Shown: positions 24,882-34,133, counted from the stretch's first letter. The stretch: 64,000 nucleotides of DNA from Haloferax sulfurifontis ATCC BAA-897 (GCF_000337835.1 NZ_AOLM01000025.1:78177-142176), one strand, 5' to 3'. Notes: generated from the sequence alone by a model not told the origin. Numbers and translations are program-made.

Positions 24882-26252
24882 TTAGTCCTCCCGGCCCGTC
24901 GTCATGAATCCATCCCCGCTCGGGACGCCGGAGCCGTCGGTGCGGATGCCGGTGTCGGCGTCGGGCGAACCGAACTCGGGGTAGGTGTCGACGCCGTGTT
25001 CGGCGGTGTCGAGGCCCTCGCGCTCGTGGTCGGAGGAGACGCGGACCTGTCCGACGGCGCGGAAGCCGCCGAAGACGACCGCGGTCGCGACGAACGTCCA
25101 GATGGCGATGACGCCGACGCCGATGACCTGCGGGACGGCGAGCGAGACGAACGACGCGCCGTCGTGCCACAGCGGGACGGCGAACACCGGGTAGAGGAGC
25201 GTGCCGAGGACGCCCGCGGAGCCGTGGACGGGGAAGACCGCACAGACGTCGTCGATTTGGAGGCGCTTTTCGACGAACTCGAAGACGACCGGGAGCTGTG
25301 CGCCGGCGAGGAGGCCGACGACCAGCGCGCCCGGCCAGACGATGTCGTTCGCGATGGCGGTAATGCCGACGAGGCCGGCGAGGACGCCGTTGGCGACGTA
25401 GAGCGTGTCGACCTTGCCGGTCTTGTACATGGCGACGCCGCCCGCGCCGATTGCGCCGGCGGCCATGCCGAGGGTCGTCACGAGGGCGACGCGGCCGACG
25501 TAGGCGAAGGAGCCGAGCGAGACCCCGCCGTCGGCGTACGCCAGCGGCGCGGCGGCGGTGCCGACGTTGAAGCCGTACCAGCCGAACGCGAGGATGAGCG
25601 TGCCGAGGACAGCGAACGTGATGGAGTGGCCGGGGATGACGTTCGCGGTGCCGTCGGGCTTGAAGCGGTCCATGCGCGGGCCGATAATCCACGCCGCGGT
25701 GAGGCCGGCGATGCCGCCCATGCCGTGGACGATCATGCCGCCGGCGAAGTCGTGGAAGCCGAGGGCGGAGAGGAAGCCGCCGCCCCACGTGAAGCCGACG
25801 ACGACGGGGTAGATGACGCCCGCGATGAGGATGGTGTACGTGAGGTACGCGCGGAGTCGGGCGCGGCCCGCCACGGCACCGGAGACGATGGTGGCGGCGG
25901 TCATGGCGAAGACGGCTCCGAACAGCCAGTCGACCCACGCCGTCGTCGCCGACGCCTCGGGCGCGTAGAGGCTCATGAACGCCCCGGAAATCGTCGTCGC
26001 GGGGCCGCCGGTGAAGGCGGCGACGATGGACGACACGGCCGCGCCGAGCAGGAAGAACACGATGACGCCGATACTCCACGTCAGCAGGTTCTTGGTCAGT
26101 TGGTTGGCGACGTTCTTCGCGCGGACCTGCCCGGCTTCGAGCATGGCGAAGCCGGCGTGCATGAAGAAGATGAGGAACGTGACCGTGAGGACCCACACGA
26201 GGTTTACGCCCTCGACGACCGAGGCGAGGTCGGTCTGCAGGGGTGTCAACAT
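24882..26252 (-). CDS. amt: Ammonium transporter Amt (first copy)
   Basis: The 456-residue protein has about eleven membrane segments and Amt signatures: [23 protein letters not shown] near residue 28, GGMIVHGMGGIAGLTAAWIIGPR with a pore histidine near 174, and FPVHGSAGVLGTLLYPVF with the second pore histidine near 339. The C-terminal tail (after about residue 400) is acidic and likely the PII contact area. It is the first gene of the amt-glnK operon, with its promoter in the 379-base gap to the right. Confidence 0.94.
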   Translation of the reverse strand: MLTPLQTDLASVVEGVNLVWVLTVTFLIFFMHAGFAMLEAGQVRAKNVANQLTKNLLTWSIGVIVFFLLGAAVSSIVAAFTGGPATTISGAFMSLYAPEASATTAWVDWLFGAVFAMTAATIVSGAVAGRARLRAYLTYTILIAGVIYPVVVGFTWGGGFLSALGFHDFAGGMIVHGMGGIAGLTAAWIIGPRMDRFKPDGTANVIPGHSITFAVLGTLILAFGWYGFNVGTAAAPLAYADGGVSLGSFAYVGRVALVTTLGMAAGAIGAGGVAMYKTGKVDTLYVANGVLAGLVGITAIANDIVWPGALVVGLLAGAQLPVVFEFVEKRLQIDDVCAVFPVHGSAGVLGTLLYPVFAVPLWHDGASFVSLAVPQVIGVGVIAIWTFVATAVVFGGFRAVGQVRVSSDHEREGLDTAEHGVDTYPEFGSPDADTGIRTDGSGVPSGDGFMTTGRED

Positions 26253-26631
26253 ACGATGCCTCCGGCGAGCGGTTCGAGCTGGGAAGTTGGACAGTCGTTC
26301 ATATTGGTGCTCGATTCGCGACCGAATGTCTCGCGAACCATGAGAGATGCTATCTACATACGTTCATATAACGGTTCGCGTTGACAAACGTCTACAAAAA
26401 GGCCCTCTGAGAGACGTATGTCCGATATAAGATGGAGTATGTCTTGTATAAGGACGTAAGGTTGGCACTCTGTGGACAAATGTTGCCACGCAATCCTACG
26501 AACGTAGTGTCGGAAAAGTAATTAAAACGACGCGGGGCGTTCGTCGAACCCCGGTCGAGTGCGCACTCGCGCGGACCGCGGCGAGAGCGGCGAAAGGAGA
26601 CTTCGAGTCGGTTTCGGCCGAGGGTGCGCGC
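26253..26631. other. Intergenic region with the first amt promoter
   Basis: The 379 bases between the two amt-glnK pairs are AT-rich in the middle (about 26340-26530). On the minus strand TTATATG at 26365-26371 is the best TATA box and would give a leader of roughly 85-90 bases before amt. The 10-mer AAATGTTGCC at 26478-26487 also occurs in the second amt promoter region. No gene is supported. Confidence 0.5.
26365..26371 (-). promoter_or_regulatory. Probable TATA box of the first amt-glnK operon
   Basis: The minus strand reads AACCGTTATATGAACG here. The second amt promoter has a very similar AACCTTATATG. Position relative to the amt start implies a leader of about 85-90 bases. No experimental start site is known to me. 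Confidence 0.4.
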
Positions 26632-26997
26632 TCAGACCGCCGGCTTGCCCTCCTTGCCGGTGCGGACTTGGACCGCGCTCTCGACGGGGAGGACGAATAT
26701 CTTCCCGTCGCCTTTCTCGCCCGTGTGGGCGGCGTCGGCGATGGCCTCGACCACGTCGTCGGCGGGGATGTCGGCGACGACGCACTCGACTTTGACCTTC
26801 TGGTGGAGGTCGACGGTGTACTCCTCGCCGCGCCACTGGCCCTTCTTGGCGGGCTGGGAGCCGCGGCCGGAGACGTTAGTGACGGTGAGCGACGGCGCGC
26901 CCGCCTCGGCGAGCGAGGTCTTCACGTCCGAGAGCTTGTCGGGGCGGATGATGGCCATCACCATCTTGATGCCCTGTTCGTCGGCCTCGTCGCTCAT
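26632..26997 (-). CDS. glnK: PII nitrogen-regulatory protein GlnK (second copy)
   Basis: The 121-residue PII protein has the same layout as the other copy: [20 protein letters not shown], the T-loop around RGEEYTVDL, and [18 protein letters not shown]. Differences from the first copy are limited to scattered positions and the extreme ends. It overlaps the second amt gene by 4 bases and should be translated with it. The two copies could form mixed trimers. Confidence 0.94.
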   Translation of the reverse strand: MSDEADEQGIKMVMAIIRPDKLSDVKTSLAEAGAPSLTVTNVSGRGSQPAKKGQWRGEEYTVDLHQKVKVECVVADIPADDVVEAIADAAHTGEKGDGKIFVLPVESAVQVRTGKEGKPAV

Positions 26998-28412
26998 TGG
27001 CTGTCACCTCCGTTGGCTTCGACGGTCTCGTCTTTCACGACGCCACCGTCGGTGCGCACGTCGCTCCCGCCGTCGGTCGCCGTGGGCGAGCCGAGCGCGC
27101 CGTCGGGACCGGCGTCGCCGACGAATTCGGGGTAGACCGAGACGCCGTGTTCGCCGGCGTCGAGGCCCTCTTCTTCCTCTTCTTCCGAGACGCGGAGGCC
27201 GAAGACGGCGTCCGCGATGGCGAAGACGATGGCCGAGGCGATGATGGTCCACGCGGCGATGACGACCACGCCGACGACCTGCATCACGAGCTGGGTGCCG
27301 GAGAAGCCGCTAACCGCGAAGACCGGGATGAGCGCCGTGCCGACCGCGCCCGCGACGCCGTGGACGGCGAAGACGCCACACACGTCGTCGATCTTGAGCG
27401 AGTCGACGGTCCAGCGGTACGCCGGCAGGACGATTGCGCCGCCGAGCGCGCCGAGGATGAGGCCGCCCCACCACGTGACGTGGGGGACCGCGCCGGTGAC
27501 TGCGACGAGGCCGGCGAGCAGGCCGTTCGCCATCCAGAGGGGGTCGGGCTTGCCCTGGTAGCTCGTCGAGACGATCATCGCGGCGACCGCGCCGGCGCCC
27601 ATGCCGAGGGTCGTCACGAGGGCGACGCGACCGAGCGCGGCACCCATGAACTCCAGACCGCCGCTTTCGGTGGTCGCGAGGACGGTCGCCTGCGTGCCGA
27701 CGTTGAAGCCGTACCAGCCGAACGCGAGGATGAGCGTGCCGAGGACGGCGAGCAACATCGAGTGGCCCGGGATGGGCTGGCTGTTGCCGTTCGCGTCGAA
27801 GCGGCCCTTACGCGGGCCGACCATCTTCGCGCCGACGAGACCGGCGACGCCGCCGCACATGTGGACGACGGTCGCACCGGCGAAGTCAAGGTAGCCGACG
27901 CCGAGGGCGGCACCGATGTAGCCGCCACTCGAGAGGAGGCCGCCGGACCACGTTATGCCCTGCACGACGGGGTAGATGAACCCCGTGATGGTCGCCGCGA
28001 AGACGATGTACGCGCGGAAGTCCATGCGCTCTGCGACCGCGCCCGAGACGATGGTGGCGGCGGTCATGGCGAAGACGGCCCCGAAGAGCCAGTCAATCCA
28101 CGCGCCGGAGTCGCCGATGTACGAGAACGCGGCGGCGACGTCGAAGCCGCCGGACGACGTGAGGCCGCCGACGATTGTCGCGACCCCCGCGCCGACGAGG
28201 AAGTAGACGAGCACGCCGAGCGCCCAGTCGGTCATGTTCTTCATCAGCACGTTGCCCACGTTCTTCGCGCGTACCTGCCCTGCCTCTAAGAGCGCGAAGC
28301 CCGGTTGCATGAAGAAGATGAGGAACGAGACGACGAGGATCCAGACGTAGTTGACCCCCTGCGCAATAACGCCCGGGTCGACCTGGAGCGGTATCACGAC
28401 TGACCACCCCAT
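26994..28412 (-). CDS. amt: Ammonium transporter Amt (second copy)
   Basis: The 472-residue protein has the Amt layout: [23 protein letters not shown] near residue 30, [23 protein letters not shown] with pore histidine near 184, and [18 protein letters not shown] near 350. It differs from the first Amt at many positions (for example HMCGG against HGMGG), so the transporters have diverged while their glnK partners have not. The C-terminal tail after residue 410 is long, acidic and variable. Its promoter lies in the 366-base gap to the right. Confidence 0.94.
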   Translation of the reverse strand: MGWSVVIPLQVDPGVIAQGVNYVWILVVSFLIFFMQPGFALLEAGQVRAKNVGNVLMKNMTDWALGVLVYFLVGAGVATIVGGLTSSGGFDVAAAFSYIGDSGAWIDWLFGAVFAMTAATIVSGAVAERMDFRAYIVFAATITGFIYPVVQGITWSGGLLSSGGYIGAALGVGYLDFAGATVVHMCGGVAGLVGAKMVGPRKGRFDANGNSQPIPGHSMLLAVLGTLILAFGWYGFNVGTQATVLATTESGGLEFMGAALGRVALVTTLGMGAGAVAAMIVSTSYQGKPDPLWMANGLLAGLVAVTGAVPHVTWWGGLILGALGGAIVLPAYRWTVDSLKIDDVCGVFAVHGVAGAVGTALIPVFAVSGFSGTQLVMQVVGVVVIAAWTIIASAIVFAIADAVFGLRVSEEEEEEGLDAGEHGVSVYPEFVGDAGPDGALGSPTATDGGSDVRTDGGVVKDETVEANGGDSQ

Positions 28413-28778
28413 GCGGTCTCCGGTGACCGTTCAGTTACTTTTTCTCCGTATCCGTGTGGATTCTGGTGCTTCATCACGGTTCGGCTTCATGGTGAGTCAG
28501 TACATAAAGTGTGGGGTTGGTTTTGTCAAATTTAGCAAGGCGTAATACCACAACTGCACAAAATAGGCTAGAATATTACGCATATAAGGTTGTATATCGT
28601 CCAAGGATTTTGAGATTCTCCGGAGTTCGGTGGACGAACGTTCAGGAAAATGTTGCCTAACAAGTGTGTTTTGGCCGTGCGCGCCCTGGTATCGTTTCCC
28701 GTGGTTCGGCCCTCGAACCGCGTCGTTCCGCGGGTCGAGCGGCCGTCCGAGAGCCGGCCGGCTCACCCGCCCGCCGTC
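28413..28778. other. Intergenic region with the second amt promoter
   Basis: The 366 bases between hemB and the second amt are AT-rich around 28490-28660. On the minus strand TTATATG (28581-28587) is the best TATA box, giving a leader of about 140 bases. AAATGTTGCC at 28648-28657 repeats a 10-mer of the other amt promoter. No gene is supported. Confidence 0.5.
28581..28587 (-). promoter_or_regulatory. Probable TATA box of the second amt-glnK operon
   Basis: The minus strand reads AACCTTATATGCG here, close to the first amt promoter (AACCGTTATATG). The shared context suggests common control by nitrogen supply, but this rests on two sequences only. Confidence 0.4.
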
Positions 28779-29762
28779 TCAGTCGAGTTGCCGCGCGACG
28801 CGCTCTGCGAAGTACGTGATGATGAGGTCTGCGCCCGCTCGCTTCATCGACAGAAGCGACTCGCGGGCGACCGCGTCGAGGTCCAGCCAGCCCTTCTCGG
28901 CGGCGGCGTGGAGCATCGCGTACTCGCCGGAGACGTTGTAGGCGGCGACCGGGTGGTCGTAGCCCTCGCGGATGGCGCGGACGATATCGAGATACGGCAG
29001 GCCCGGCTTGACCATCAGCACGTCCGCGCCCTGTTCCACGTCGAGTGCGACTTCGCGAAGCGCCTCGCGGGCGTTCGCCGGGTCCATCTGGTAGTGTCGT
29101 CGGTCGCCGAACGCCGGCGCGCCGTCGGCCGCGTCGCGGAAGGGACCGTAGAAGGCGCTCTCGTACTTCGCGGCGTAGGACATGATTGGTATCTCGTCGT
29201 GGCCGGCGTCGTCGAGCGCGGCGCGAATCGCGCCGACCATCCCGTCCATCGAGGCCGAGGGTGCGACCATGTCCGCGCCCGCCTCGGCGTGGGAGACGGC
29301 CGTCTCCGCGAGCAGGTCGAGCGTCGGCCCGTTTTCGACCGTCAGCGTCGGGTCGTCCTCGGCGTGGTCCTCCAGCACGCCGCAGTGGCCGTGGTCGGTG
29401 TACTCGCAGAGACACACGTCGGTGATGACGTAGGCGTCCGTCTCGGCGGTGATGGCGCGGACGGCCTCCTGTACGACCCCGTTTCGCGCGTACGCGCGAG
29501 ACCCCTCGGGGTCCTTCGACTCGGGGATGCCGAAGACGATGACGGCCTCGACGCCGGCCTCGCGCACCTCGGCGACGCGGTCGGCCGCCTCGGCGACGGG
29601 CACGCGCTCGTGGCCCGGCATGGACTCGATGGGGACGCGCTCGTCGGTCGTCGCGTCGACGAAGACGGGCGCGACGAGGTCGGTCGCGTCGAGCGTCGTC
29701 TCCGAGACGAGCGGGCGAATCCCGTCGGTTCGAAGCCTGCGGGGGCGGTCGGTGAACTCCAT
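28779..29762 (-). CDS. hemB: Delta-aminolevulinic acid dehydratase (porphobilinogen synthase)
   Basis: The 327-residue protein condenses two 5-aminolevulinates to porphobilinogen. It has the zinc-type cysteine triad in VCLCEYTDHGHCGVL near residue 118, SYAAKYESAFYGPFRDA near 195 with one active-site lysine, and DVLMVKPGLPYLD near 248 with the Schiff-base lysine. It stands apart from hemL and hemC-cobA-hemD, 5 kb away with the amt pairs between, but serves the same pathway. Confidence 0.93.
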   Translation of the reverse strand: MEFTDRPRRLRTDGIRPLVSETTLDATDLVAPVFVDATTDERVPIESMPGHERVPVAEAADRVAEVREAGVEAVIVFGIPESKDPEGSRAYARNGVVQEAVRAITAETDAYVITDVCLCEYTDHGHCGVLEDHAEDDPTLTVENGPTLDLLAETAVSHAEAGADMVAPSASMDGMVGAIRAALDDAGHDEIPIMSYAAKYESAFYGPFRDAADGAPAFGDRRHYQMDPANAREALREVALDVEQGADVLMVKPGLPYLDIVRAIREGYDHPVAAYNVSGEYAMLHAAAEKGWLDLDAVARESLLSMKRAGADLIITYFAERVARQLD

Positions 29763-29865
29763 ACGCGGGGTTCGGTCGGCGGCGGCAAAATGCCGTCGCT
29801 CCCGTCGGTTCGCGCCGCGTTATCCAAACCATAATGAACACGATGCCGCTCGAAACACACAGGAC

Positions 29866-30378
29866 ATGAGTGCCTTCACCGCCCAACTCCCCCACTTCCT
29901 CCGGGACCTCCTCGCGTCGGACCTCGCCCTCGTCGCCCTCTTTTTCGTGTTCGTACTGGAGGGCGCGATGCTCCTCTACGTCGCGCCGAGCGAACTCCTC
30001 GTACCCGGGGCGCTGGCGCTGGTCGGCGACCGACTGTTGCTCCCGATTCTCGGCGTCGCCGTGCTCGGCGCGACCGTCGGTCAGGTCGGGCTGTTCCTCG
30101 TCGCCAAGCGGGGCGGCCGCGAGTACCTCCTGTCGCGGTCGTGGTTCCGCGTGAGCGAAGACTCACTCGACCGGTTCGACGGCTGGTTCGACCGCTGGGG
30201 ACCCGTCGTCGTTCCGCTGAGCAACGCGATGCTGTTCACGCGCGGGATGCTCACCGTGCCGGCCGGGCTGTCCGGGATGTCGGCGAAGCGGTTCCTCGCG
30301 CTCTCGGCGCTCGGGACCGTCGCGTTCGAGAGCGCGCTCGCGGCGCTGTACGTGTTCGGTGGTCAGGTACTCGCGTGA
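29866..30378 (+). CDS. DedA/SNARE-associated family membrane protein
   Basis: The 170-residue protein has about four hydrophobic segments. The DedA-like features are the re-entrant E-x-x-x-P patch (LEGAMLLYVAPSELLVPGALAL), the G-R-x-G-like loop and the second half FDRWGPVVVPLSNAMLFTRGMLTVPAGLSGMSAKRFL near residue 105. DedA proteins act in membrane lipid or proton homeostasis. The ATG at 29866 is chosen because it begins the first hydrophilic lead and follows the hemB-divergent promoter gap. Confidence 0.75.
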   Translation: MSAFTAQLPHFLRDLLASDLALVALFFVFVLEGAMLLYVAPSELLVPGALALVGDRLLLPILGVAVLGATVGQVGLFLVAKRGGREYLLSRSWFRVSEDSLDRFDGWFDRWGPVVVPLSNAMLFTRGMLTVPAGLSGMSAKRFLALSALGTVAFESALAALYVFGGQVLA

Positions 30379-30458
30379 GCGGACGCGGGGCCGCGCGAGG
30401 CGACCCGGCGCGGCGACGGTAGGCAGGCGCTAGTGGAGGGACTGCCGTGGAGCGGCCG

Positions 30459-30623
30459 TCACTTTGTTCGGTTAATATCGAGTTTTTCCTTCAGGGCGGC
30501 GAGTTCCTCGGATTCGGCGAGTTCCTCGACCCGCTTGCGGAAGTGTCGCTCGCAGAGGCCGACCTTAATGTGGTCTTTCTCGGCGGCGTATGCGGCCTCA
30601 CGGTCGCAGTAGTGACACTGCAT
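30459..30623 (-). CDS. Small zinc-finger protein (54 aa)
   Basis: A short frame starts at ATG 30623 with MQCHYCDREAAYAAEKDHI, continues with KVGLCERHFRKRVEELAES, and ends in KEKLDINRTK. The two C-x-x-C-like halves (CHYC and CERH) form a small zinc ribbon followed by a charged helix. I take it to be one of the tiny haloarchaeal zinc-finger proteins (a DUF6757-like family, from memory). The role is unknown; such proteins often bind nucleic acid or protein partners. Confidence 0.7.
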   Translation of the reverse strand: MQCHYCDREAAYAAEKDHIKVGLCERHFRKRVEELAESEELAALKEKLDINRTK

Positions 30624-30698
30624 ACCGCCCCTTCAGTTCCGATAGGATTTAACTCTACGCCCCACGGCACGTTCCGAGTTATTCACGGACTAACACGG

Positions 30699-31493
30699 TT
30701 AGAGACCGTCTACCGCCGCGGCGAACCGGGCGAAGTCGGTCTCCGGCGGCCCGGCGCGACCGAGCGTCTCGTCGTGGGCGTCGCTCCCGCCCGTGGCGAG
30801 CAGGCCGTAGCGCTCGATGGCCTCCTCGACGAGGTCGCAGTCGACGTCGAACCCGTAGGGGTAGTAGCGCTCGACGGCGTCGAGGTCGGCACAGAGTTCG
30901 AGCGCGCCGGCGGGGTCGCGGTAGCGAAACGGGTGTGCGAGGCCGACCACGTCGCAGGCGTCTCGGAGGGCCGAAACGCCGTCGTCGAACGTCGGGAGTT
31001 CGCGCGCGACGTAGCAGGGGCCGTCCGCGCCGATGAGTTCGTCGAACGCGCCCTGGTAGTCGTACGGAGCCTCGCTGGCGTCGACGGCGCGGGCGACGTG
31101 GGGTCGGCCGACCCCGTCGTGGATGTCGATGTCGAGGTCGACCCCGGTTTCCGCTTCGACCGCCGCGACGATTTCGCGCGCCCGCTCGACGCGGTTGCGC
31201 TGGAGTCGTTCGACCACCTCGACGAGGGCGGGTCGCTCCCTGAGGCCGTAGCCGAGGAGGTCGACCCGGCGGTCGCCGGCGTCGACGCGCAGTTCGATGC
31301 CGCGGACGACTGTCACGCCGTCGCGTTCGACCACCGGCGCGTCGAGGTCCGGGTGATAGCGGTCGTGGTCCGTCACGGCCACCACGTCCACCCCGCCCGC
31401 GCGGGCCGCGTCGGGGAGCGCGTCGATGGTGAGCCGGCCGTCCGAGGCGGTCGTGTGGAGATGGAGGTCCGCGACCGGCGGGCTGTCGTCCAT
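30699..31493 (-). CDS. PHP domain metal-dependent phosphoesterase
   Basis: The 264-residue protein has PHP motifs: VADLHLHTTASDGRLTIDAL near residue 8, VVAVTDHDRYHPDL near 40, GIELRVDAGDRRVDLLGYGL near 68, VVGLAHPFRY near 178 and LLATGGSDAHDETLG near 230, all metal-binding. This group includes 3',5'-nucleoside bisphosphate and similar phosphatases. ATG 31493 starts just before the first motif; the longer frame to 31571 adds unrelated residues. Confidence 0.85.
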   Translation of the reverse strand: MDDSPPVADLHLHTTASDGRLTIDALPDAARAGGVDVVAVTDHDRYHPDLDAPVVERDGVTVVRGIELRVDAGDRRVDLLGYGLRERPALVEVVERLQRNRVERAREIVAAVEAETGVDLDIDIHDGVGRPHVARAVDASEAPYDYQGAFDELIGADGPCYVARELPTFDDGVSALRDACDVVGLAHPFRYRDPAGALELCADLDAVERYYPYGFDVDCDLVEEAIERYGLLATGGSDAHDETLGRAGPPETDFARFAAAVDGL

Positions 31494-31540
31494 GCATCGT
31501 GGTCGGAGCGAGGGGGAGACAAACGTTGCGCCCCGAACGT

Positions 31541-31600
31541 CATTAAGGACAATTAAGGACTCCAATGCCACTAATCAAATACATGGAAAATCATTAAGGA
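31541..31600. repeat. Three direct copies of ATTAAGGA in a promoter region
   Basis: ATTAAGGA occurs at 31542-31549, 31552-31559 and 31593-31600. The first two are exactly 10 bp apart, one helical turn. They lie between the PHP gene and the gene starting at 31626. They may be a regulator binding site, or the third may be part of the TATA region. Confidence 0.45.
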
Positions 31601-31625
31601 TGGTGAGAGTTCATGTGTGGGTGTA

Positions 31626-31910
31626 ATGCGCCTGAACGGACTCGGCGACGCCATCGATCGCCACGAATACCCGATTAGCTCGACCGACTTCGCCCAGCGG
31701 TACGGCGACAAAGTAATCGAGCTACAGAACGGCCAGGAGACCGTCGCACAGATTCTGGCCCGTCTCGGCGACGAGACGTACACGTGCCCGCAGGACGTGC
31801 GGGACGCCCTCTTCACCGGCGTCGGCCACGAGGCAATCGGTCGTCGGTACTACAGCGACCGCGACCCCTCCCCGCTCGGTGAGAACGGACCAGAGATGGT
31901 CTCGTTCTGA
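31626..31910 (+). CDS. Haloarchaeal conserved protein, DUF5789-like
   Basis: The 94-residue protein begins MRLNGLGDAIDRHEYPIS and continues with QNGQETVAQILARLGDETYTCPQDVRDAL. It matches the haloarchaea-restricted DUF5789 pattern as I remember it. It is soluble and acidic with no known function. The ATG at 31626 is preferred to the GTG at 31617. The ATTAAGGA repeats lie directly upstream. Confidence 0.72.
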   Translation: MRLNGLGDAIDRHEYPISSTDFAQRYGDKVIELQNGQETVAQILARLGDETYTCPQDVRDALFTGVGHEAIGRRYYSDRDPSPLGENGPEMVSF

Positions 31911-32055
31911 GGTCGGCCCCGTCTCACTCCGATTTTTCTTTCTGACCGTGACTCCCGAGCCGTCGGCTCGCCGTTTCGCTCGTTAGTTCGTTGATTCGAC
32001 CGCACTCCCGTCGCTCGTTGGCGGAGGCGGACGACAGCCGAATAGAGCGACCCCG

Positions 32056-33063
32056 TCAGTCAGAGAGCCACGGCAGGTCCACCGGAACGGACCCCTTCGA
32101 GTAGCCTTCGACCTCGCCCGACGGCCGGAGGCGGAAGACGACGGCCGGTCGGTGCCGAACGTCGGGCCGTTCGCCCATGATGGCGGCCCAGTCGTCGTCG
32201 GGGAACGACGAGCAGTCGACGAACAGCGTCACGCCGCCGCCGTGTTCGGCGAGTTGGCCCTCGCCGTTGGTCTTGGTCTGCGCCGTGTCGCGGATGGCGG
32301 CGATGGGGTTGCTCACGGAGCGTCGGTTCGGCGGGAGCGGGCGCGTCACCTCGATGAGCGCGCCGCCCGCGGGGGTGTTCTCCGCGCGGAAGTCGATGGA
32401 GTGGCCGGTCGTCACGGCGATTTCGGGCGTGATGTCGTACCCCGCCTCGTCGAGGAGGTACGCCACGTCGAACTCGCCCATCGCCGCGGCCATCCGTATC
32501 GGGTCGAAGTACTCCGAGGTGCCGAGCTTTCCGGCCATGACCTCGCGGTACTCGTCGAGGACGCCCGTGGCGAAGAACGACTCGTAGAACGCAAGCGCCT
32601 CCTCGCGGGTCGCGTCGGGGAAGCCCGCGGCGTGGTCGCGGAAGAACTCGCGGGTCGTCTCGCGGCCGTCCTTCGAGAGGAACACGGGGAGGAAGAACCA
32701 CGAGAGATGCGGATAGGGCTTCAGCCACGGCGACTGGTCGAACAGCTCGGCGATGAGTTCGCGCTGGGCCCACCGGGAGACCTCGAAGGGAGCCTCGGCG
32801 AAGCCCTCCTTGTCGGTCCGCCACAGCGAACTCGGCGTCTCCGTGTTGCCTATCCAGTAGGCGTGGTCGTCGGACCACGCGAACAGCGCGGTGTCGCCGT
32901 TGTCCATGTCGAACCGTCGGGCCTCGTAGCCGTCGGGCGGTGCGTACCACGGCGCACCCATCTCGGCACCGAGGTTGGCGTCGAGCGGCTGGAAGACGTC
33001 GCGGGTGATGCGCGACTCGTCCCAACGTCCGGGGGCGTAACGAAAGCGAAGCGGGCGTGCCAC
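32056..33063 (-). CDS. Haloarchaeal conserved protein, DUF5784-like
   Basis: The 335-residue soluble protein begins VARPLRFRYAPGRWDESRIT and includes FFLPVFLSKDGRETTREFF near residue 130 and GHSIDFRAENTPAGG near 225. It matches the DUF5784 family of unknown function as I recall it. GTG 33063 is the start because GGTAAAAGC on the minus strand (33086-33094) acts as a TATA-like box 27 bases upstream; a start at 33246 would add 61 unrelated residues. Confidence 0.72.
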   Translation of the reverse strand: MARPLRFRYAPGRWDESRITRDVFQPLDANLGAEMGAPWYAPPDGYEARRFDMDNGDTALFAWSDDHAYWIGNTETPSSLWRTDKEGFAEAPFEVSRWAQRELIAELFDQSPWLKPYPHLSWFFLPVFLSKDGRETTREFFRDHAAGFPDATREEALAFYESFFATGVLDEYREVMAGKLGTSEYFDPIRMAAAMGEFDVAYLLDEAGYDITPEIAVTTGHSIDFRAENTPAGGALIEVTRPLPPNRRSVSNPIAAIRDTAQTKTNGEGQLAEHGGGVTLFVDCSSFPDDDWAAIMGERPDVRHRPAVVFRLRPSGEVEGYSKGSVPVDLPWLSD

Positions 33064-33230
33064 ACACGGTGTAGTTCGGCGATTGCTTTTACCCTTTCCC
33101 GCCGCGGCTCCAGATTTCGGTCCCATCCCCCCCGTCTCCGGGTTCGGGTCGCCCGGACCGCCACGAACATCACGGTTGTGAATGTCTCCGATAGCTATAT
33201 GTGCTACAGCCACACATGGTAAGTCGAACC

Positions 33231-33407
33231 ATGTCAATGGGGGCATACGACGAAGCCGAACACGAACGCCGCGAGCGGATGACGAGTCAGGTCGAACCCG
33301 GGACCGACGACGACCGGAAGACCTACCGCGGCAGTGTCGAGTACGACTCCGGCGACTCGACCGACGCGCTACTCGAACAGTTCAAGCGGATGAAGTCCCA
33401 CGACTGA
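33231..33407 (+). CDS. Small conserved haloarchaeal protein, DUF5786-like
   Basis: The 58-residue protein, MSMGAYDEAEHERRERM and onward, ends in DALLEQFKRMKSHD. It is highly charged and soluble and fits a small haloarchaeal family (DUF5786, from memory). The ATG at 33231 is supported by TATATG at 33196-33201 about 33 bases upstream; starts at 33201 or 33216 are possible but less likely. Confidence 0.68.
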   Translation: MSMGAYDEAEHERRERMTSQVEPGTDDDRKTYRGSVEYDSGDSTDALLEQFKRMKSHD

Positions 33408-33437
33408 CCCGTTCCTCACGTCCTGTTCCTGCGTCCC

Positions 33438-34133
33438 TCACGTCCTCGTCAGCGCCGCCGCCGTCACCGAGACGACGGTCACGGCGACGACGTGTCCGCC
33501 GACCGCGAGCAACAGCACCGGCTGGTCCGCGACGAACGGGAGCAACAGCACCTGCGCGACCGCGAACCCGACGTTTAGCAGGTTCACTCGCCTGACCGTC
33601 TTCGCGGTCGGACCGTCGAACCGATAGCGGACGGCTCCCCAGAGGCCGACGACCGCCGCCCACCACGACGTGCCGATTCGGTAACAGAGGTCCCAGAGGA
33701 CGAGCAGTGTCAGGTAGACCACCACGACCGGCGGCTCGGGGCCGAACAGCGTCGTCATGAGCGGCGTTCCCGGTTGCCGGGGGTCGAAGACGAACAGGTG
33801 CGTCACGAGCGCGACGAACGCGAGCACGCCGAGCACGACTTCGATGCTCGACCCGAAAAGCAGGCGTCGATAGGGCGCGGGCACTCTCGCGGCGCGGGTC
33901 CACTCGCCCATGCGGAGCATCACGACGCTCCCCGCGGCCGCGACGACGATGGCCGCGGTGCCCGCGACCGCCGCGGCCCACAGGTCGTACACCCACGCGA
34001 ACACGAGCACCGCGACCTCGAAGACGGCGATTTGGAGGGCGATAGCGCCCGCCTCGCCGATGTTCACGCCCGGGAGCGCGCCGACGATGCTCTCGTACAC
34101 CCACGTCTCGCCGTACTCCGGGGCGTCGTTCAT
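33438..34133 (-). CDS. Integral membrane protein of unknown function (DUF7530-like)
   Basis: The 231-residue protein has about seven hydrophobic segments. The start PEYGETWVYESIVGALPGVNIG is characteristic of a haloarchaeal membrane family that I recall as DUF7530. No catalytic motif is visible. Transport or sensing are both possible, and I do not assign one. Confidence 0.65.
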   Translation of the reverse strand: MNDAPEYGETWVYESIVGALPGVNIGEAGAIALQIAVFEVAVLVFAWVYDLWAAAVAGTAAIVVAAAGSVVMLRMGEWTRAARVPAPYRRLLFGSSIEVVLGVLAFVALVTHLFVFDPRQPGTPLMTTLFGPEPPVVVVYLTLLVLWDLCYRIGTSWWAAVVGLWGAVRYRFDGPTAKTVRRVNLLNVGFAVAQVLLLPFVADQPVLLLAVGGHVVAVTVVSVTAAALTRT

